64,000 nt of DNA from assembly GCA_003833135.1 (NCBI GenBank), contig QZLH01000633.1, positions 1,040-65,039 on the forward strand, given 5' to 3'. The stretch is from Oehlia diaphana. Taxonomy: Eukaryota > Glomeromycota > Glomeromycetes > Glomerales > Glomeraceae. The position numbers were made by a program, and so were the translations under genes. The notes below the pieces were generated by a model, which did no database searches, was not told the DNA's origin, and saw nothing but the letters and a program-made list of their open reading frames with translations. How positions within the stretch are numbered: the stretch's first letter is position 1; every line of letters starts with the position of its first letter. This document shows positions 60,005 to 64,000 of the stretch, piece by piece.

Positions 60005-60955
60005 CTAGGCTATTGCTCTATGCTCATGATGTACGTTTTTATTTAGAAAGGATTTTTCACCCCAATAAAGTAAAGAATCATAAACAAAACCAGCAACTAA
60101 TCCACCAACGATAGGAGCAACTAAAGGAATCCAAAAATAGAACTTATAAGCAGTAAAAACTTCTACACCATAACCAATAAAGAAAGTGAATAATCTAGGT
60201 CCAAAATCACGAGCTGCATTTAAACTAAATCCGGTTTCAAACCCAAGTGAAATAGCAATGGCCGTTAAAGTTAGACCAATGGTTATAGGAGCAACTATCC
60301 TAGTAGTAGGAACATTCCGTTCATCAGTCATAGCAAGGATAACGAGTAATAAAAAGAAAGTTCCAAGAGCTTCGGAAAAGAATGCTCCACCAATTGACAT
60401 GAATGGTTGTGGATAGGTAGCAAAAATACCGGCCGTTGCATTGGCTCCTATAACATCTCTTTTATCCCCAGCAAAATTATAAATAGCAGGTACGTAATTA
60501 AGGTAAATAACTGCCGCTGCAACAAAAGCTCCAAGCACTTGAGCCGTGATATAAACAGGAACTTTAACCCAAGGAAATTTACGATAAATAGCCAAAGTGA
60601 TGGTAACGGCAGGATTTAAATGTCCACCAGAATAATGTCCACTAACTGCAATACCCAAAGCAAGACCTAAACCAAAACCTAAAGCTATAGTGATCCAATT
60701 TCCAGTTGCTCCTTTGCTAAGTACGGTTTGAGCGATAGCTCCTACACCGAATGCAACCAAGATGAAGGTTCCCAAAAATTCTGCAAAAGGTTCCTTGAAT
60801 TTAAATTTAATAAAATACCATCCTGAGTCTTGAATAACGATTACATCTTCAGTGGCTGGTGCTCCTCTTGTTCCTCCTGACTCTCCATTATTTTCGGTAG
60901 CTCCATAAGTTGATGATGGTCCGCTTTTATTAATCGGTCCACGTTCATCCGCCAT
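60005..60955 (-). CDS. Aquaglyceroporin (microbial MIP channel)
   Basis: Single exon, 316 residues, a normal length for the family. A hydrophilic N-terminus of about 50 residues is followed by six membrane segments and two half-helices. The first pore box is complete: SGGHLNPAV with NPA at 114-116. The second reads SLNAARDFGPR, with Asn-Ala-Ala at 246-248 in place of NPA, followed by the selectivity-filter Arg249 and Asp250; that Asp marks glycerol-conducting MIPs. Other MIP hallmarks are AEFLGTFILV in the first helix and SEALGTFFLLL in the fourth. It should conduct water and perhaps glycerol or other small solutes across the plasma or a fungal internal membrane. Rhizophagus is known to have aquaporins of this group that act in water transfer under drought; I cannot tell which one this is. 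Confidence 0.95.
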   Translation of the reverse strand: MADERGPINKSGPSSTYGATENNGESGGTRGAPATEDVIVIQDSGWYFIKFKFKEPFAEFLGTFILVAFGVGAIAQTVLSKGATGNWITIALGFGLGLALGIAVSGHYSGGHLNPAVTITLAIYRKFPWVKVPVYITAQVLGAFVAAAVIYLNYVPAIYNFAGDKRDVIGANATAGIFATYPQPFMSIGGAFFSEALGTFFLLLVILAMTDERNVPTTRIVAPITIGLTLTAIAISLGFETGFSLNAARDFGPRLFTFFIGYGVEVFTAYKFYFWIPLVAPIVGGLVAGFVYDSLLYWGEKSFLNKNVHHEHRAIA

Positions 60956-62754
60956 CGTTTTTTTATTGAAAAAAAAAGTTATTGAAAAAAAAAATTCTCG
61001 GATGGGTTATTAAAAGCTAAATTTATATCAAAGGAAAAAAAAAAACATAAAAATATTCCCATCTGTGTAATGTACTTAAAATTGTTAGTTTAACCTTATC
61101 AAAAAGAAACCATGATACTAACAACTATTTTTGTTTGTCGTGCAGGGCGTAAAAATTTCTTATTCAATAAAAATCTTTAAAAGGTGTTATTATAATTAGT
61201 AAATCATGTGGTATGTGTCATATAAAGATCAGCGACATATATACGATCAGCGAAAATTCTTACAAATTCCGCGGATTAGCTCATCTAATAAAAAAAAGCA
61301 TTATTACATCATCATCCAATTAATTACTTCCTTATCAGGAGTTTTTAGATTATCTTTAATTTTAAATTATTGTTCGTTATGATATGATATATCTTTGCAG
61401 GTGTTACTATTTGGAATTTCCTTTTTTCCTTTTATGAATATTTTATAAATAGTCAATTCCGTCTCCTATCCGTGATTCCTCGTGGAATGTACAAAATGTA
61501 TTACAACTTTAATATTATGCTTGATTTAACGAATCTTTTTTTTTTTTGCATACATCAAACTTTTTCACGCGAGGCAAATCATTACATATTAAACGATATT
61601 TAATATATAAATTTATAAATTTGGAATCATTAAGATAATTAATAATTTCACAAGCTAGTGATCAGGTAATAAATATTAATACAATTAAAAAAAAATTGGT
61701 AGAAAAAATAAAAATAAAAATGAGGCTAAGTTAAAAACATGAAAAGTTGCTCCAGTCAAAGCATTTTTTGAAAGTGATCATGCCGCAGCAAGTACACGTG
61801 ATATTAATACATGCTGATCTATTGTTCTATTGTTTATCAATCATACTTTTACGATTTTTTTTTATTTTTTTTTTTGGTTTTAAACTTATAAACTTATATA
61901 CGTTCTTATACGTTCTTACGCGTAAATAAATCAGTTTTTTCAGAAGAAAAAAAGATCAATATGTTCAGCGACACGACTTTATTATACCCCTCAACCTCCT
62001 GTACCGCATCCGCAATTCCGAATCCAATTCTATGCTTTAATACATATAGAACTGCAATTCTTTCAAAGCATCACATCAGCTGTGATAAAAAAAATCAATT
62101 CCTGCCATTCATCGTTTGATTCATCAACAAGTTCCAAGAACATCAAATATTTTCATCAAATATTTTAATTGCGAAATTTCAATATTTTCAACATAAGAAT
62201 TTTATCAGACGAATCAGCTTCAATTATACGAATCAGTTTCAATAGAAAATGTCTAGAATAAAAAATCAATTTTGAACAATGCAATTTGAAAACGGAGGGA
62301 CTCAAATTTTCTTATTTAATTGAATATGCGTGCTTCATCAACATTTAAGAACAATAATTCGTTAGTGCAATTGATAATGATGATGGTGTTCGAAATACAA
62401 AATTCCTCGATTATCGTAATCGTATCTAACTGTTCGTTATAAAAAATTATATAAATCTCCACAATTCAAAACACTACGTGTTTCGATTTGGATATCTCAT
62501 GTGATTCAATGATCAAATTTAAACAATTTTATGGGATAATTAATTTACCCTAGTACAATTACTTTACAAAAAATAACCTTGAAAGCTGTAAGGACAGATC
62601 CCAAAGATGGAAGAGGAGGTGCGACAGTAGTACAAAAAACGTAATTATTGTGGATAAGGTTTGATGTAGGAAAAAAAAACAGACTAAATGGTGATAAAAG
62701 AAAAAATTTAACTATTATAATGAATGATGACCTTATTATTAAAGTATTTTAAAC

Positions 62755-62859
62755 ATCAAGATCATATATCATCCTTCAGCTGATTTGCTCTTTGAAGAAT
62801 TATCAAAACATTTGAAAAGTGAATATGACGCGTTGAAGAATGATGTGATGAACATCTAG
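62755..62859 (+). pseudogene. Short coding-like fragment
   Basis: Thirty-four open codons ending in TAG, with protein-like content (HPSADLLFEELSKHLKSEYD). A patch about 150 bases upstream (LKAVRTDPKDGRGGATVV) may belong to the same dead gene. The family is not recognised and there is no start or splice structure. Confidence 0.2.
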
Positions 62860-62874
62860 GGTAAGTTTTCAGTT

Positions 62875-63060
62875 GTTACTCCAAATTTCACATAATTTTA
62901 AATCGCAGTGTAACTGGGCGGAGCCAATTAGTAGTTCTCTTTTGTAACTTGGCTAGAATTACGCAAAGTTAGCCAACATTGCAATGATCGTACATTCTGT
63001 CAGGTCAAAATTTTGAGCGAAGCCCAGTTCCACTGAAATTTATGTGAAATTTTGTGACAC
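62875..63060. mobile_element. MITE-like element with about 40-base imperfect ends
   Basis: The left part reads AAATTTCACATAATTTTAAA then CAGTGTAACTGGGC. The complement of the right part reads AAATTTCACATAAATTTCAG then TGGAACTGGGC, with small gaps between. The 185-base unit has no coding frame. Its outer ends (GTTACTCC and the complement of GTGACAC) match only loosely and no target duplication is clear. Confidence 0.5.
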
Positions 63061-64000
63061 AAGGAATCATCATTCAACTTGCGTTACGATTTTTTTCAGT
63101 TTCTACGCAGCAATAACTGGAAGTTGGTGTTGATTAAGGAGAACAATACACTATCTAATTGAGTATTTAAGGAATACGGCTACATTTTCTGTGGGATTTC
63201 AAGGTGGCTTTTGAGAAGATCCGAGGAGCTTCGGGAAATCACCAGCAGCAACTGTGTCCCAAATCTTAATACTTTGTTACATTATGAGTAATCGCATCCT
63301 TTTTCTTGTGAACGGTCCGTTCAACACATGCCAGACATGTCTAACAATGACATGGCAATTTATTGAAACAAAACAGCTAGACTAGAAGAGTATTAATGTA
63401 TTATACAATTACATTTTTGGTGAAATTAAATACTACGAAAGAAAATATACCAAATTTAAACACGATTCACGCTATCATAATACTATCGAAGACAAGAATC
63501 GTGTCCCACACAGTAATTTTTCGGTTTTGAGAAAACCAATTAAAAATATGTATCCACGTAATACACATATTTTCGACTAATTAGAGAAATTTTACAGCTT
63601 GCATAGTTGATAGTAATGTTACATATTTCTGTACAGATGTTAACAGATCGCTAAAAGATGGACATTAGTATCCTTACTAGTGTACAACGGACTTTTTTGA
63701 AGAATGGGCAGTGTCAATGGAGGAAGGATCGGTTAAATTCTGCACATGTTATAGTAAGAATAGGTATTATATGTCAACTTATAAAATGGGGAAAATTAAG
63801 TAACGTACATTACCATTCGATAGTGTGTTGTCATTTGTCAATCAGACCGAAAAACATATCCCCCCCCCTTTTTCATTGTAACAATAGATAGTCATTCACT
63901 AAAGGGAATTTGATCGTTAAAAAAATCGCGGATTTTTGTGCCATATACAAAATAGTAGTTTTATTTTTTTACACCCATTGTTACGCCCATTAGTTAGCTC

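Larger units (their letters stand above)
60956..64000. other. Intergenic region to window end
   Basis: Begins with the aquaporin promoter (two A runs within 40 bases of its start codon). After that no intact gene is supported. A coding-like patch near 61748-61827 (APVKAFFESDHAAAS) and another near 63690-63780 (EEWAVSMEEGS) are short and broken. GATCAGCGA occurs twice near 61227-61252. One MITE-like element and one short fragment are listed separately. Confidence 0.5.

Noticed and set aside
60186..60619. Plus-strand frames over the aquaporin gene
   Set aside because: Complement of the aquaporin coding sequence.
1..64000. tRNA, rRNA and CRISPR loci
   Set aside because: I looked for T-arm GGTTCGAATCC-like words, conserved rRNA stretches and regularly spaced direct repeats; none was convincing. 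A tRNA scan would be needed for certainty.

Overview
This looks like a stretch of nuclear genome from an arbuscular mycorrhizal fungus, most likely Rhizophagus or a close relative (Glomeromycotina). The support is: very AT-rich DNA with long A/T runs; fungal genes cut by short GT-AG introns of about 65-150 bases; a local BTB-BACK-TLDc array and a MATA-HMG protein, both families strongly expanded in these fungi; and a microbial aquaglyceroporin of the type known from Rhizophagus. All assignments come from reading the sequence; no database search was run. Splice forms were rebuilt by hand from GT/AG sites and reading phase.

Layout. Bases 1-17428 hold no gene I can support. They carry foldback and MITE-like elements and one 394-base assembly gap. 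The gap lies inside a terminal-inverted-repeat element and is flanked by exact 220-base copies of the same sequence. From 17429 to 25192 is a gene block: a gag-like/MIR protein (+), an NDR-type AGC kinase with an N-terminal CRIB-like motif (+), a metallopeptidase with a jacalin-like tail (+) and a MATA-HMG box protein (-). After about 5.9 kb without genes come a 15-exon P2C (Na,K-ATPase-like) cation pump (+, 31059-35488) and a convergent DUF1769 protein (-). A secreted GH25-type lysozyme (+) lies at 40826-41873.

Bases 42286-52910 are a birth-and-death array of BTB-BACK-TLDc genes. Two copies look intact (44863-46334 minus, 50025-51507 plus) and three are broken. The minus-strand copies are clustered on the left and the plus-strand copies on the right, so the middle is head-to-head. 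Fragments of other genes and a small foldback element sit between them. Bases 53034-57054 are very AT-rich and nearly empty. The right end carries three minus-strand genes: an unrecognised coiled-coil protein, an unrecognised 73-residue protein spliced from three exons, and a single-exon aquaglyceroporin. The last 3 kb hold only fragments and one MITE-like element.

The genes do not form a pathway. Shared themes are ion and water transport (P2C pump, aquaporin), signalling and polarity (NDR kinase), and secreted or lytic proteins (GH25, metallopeptidase). The most interesting points are the CRIB-like motif on an NDR kinase, the gag-like/MIR fusion, a Cys at an expected cation-binding Asp in the pump, the Asn-Ala-Ala second pore box in the aquaporin, the BTB-TLDc array, and the number of apparently unrelated MITE families in one 64 kb window.
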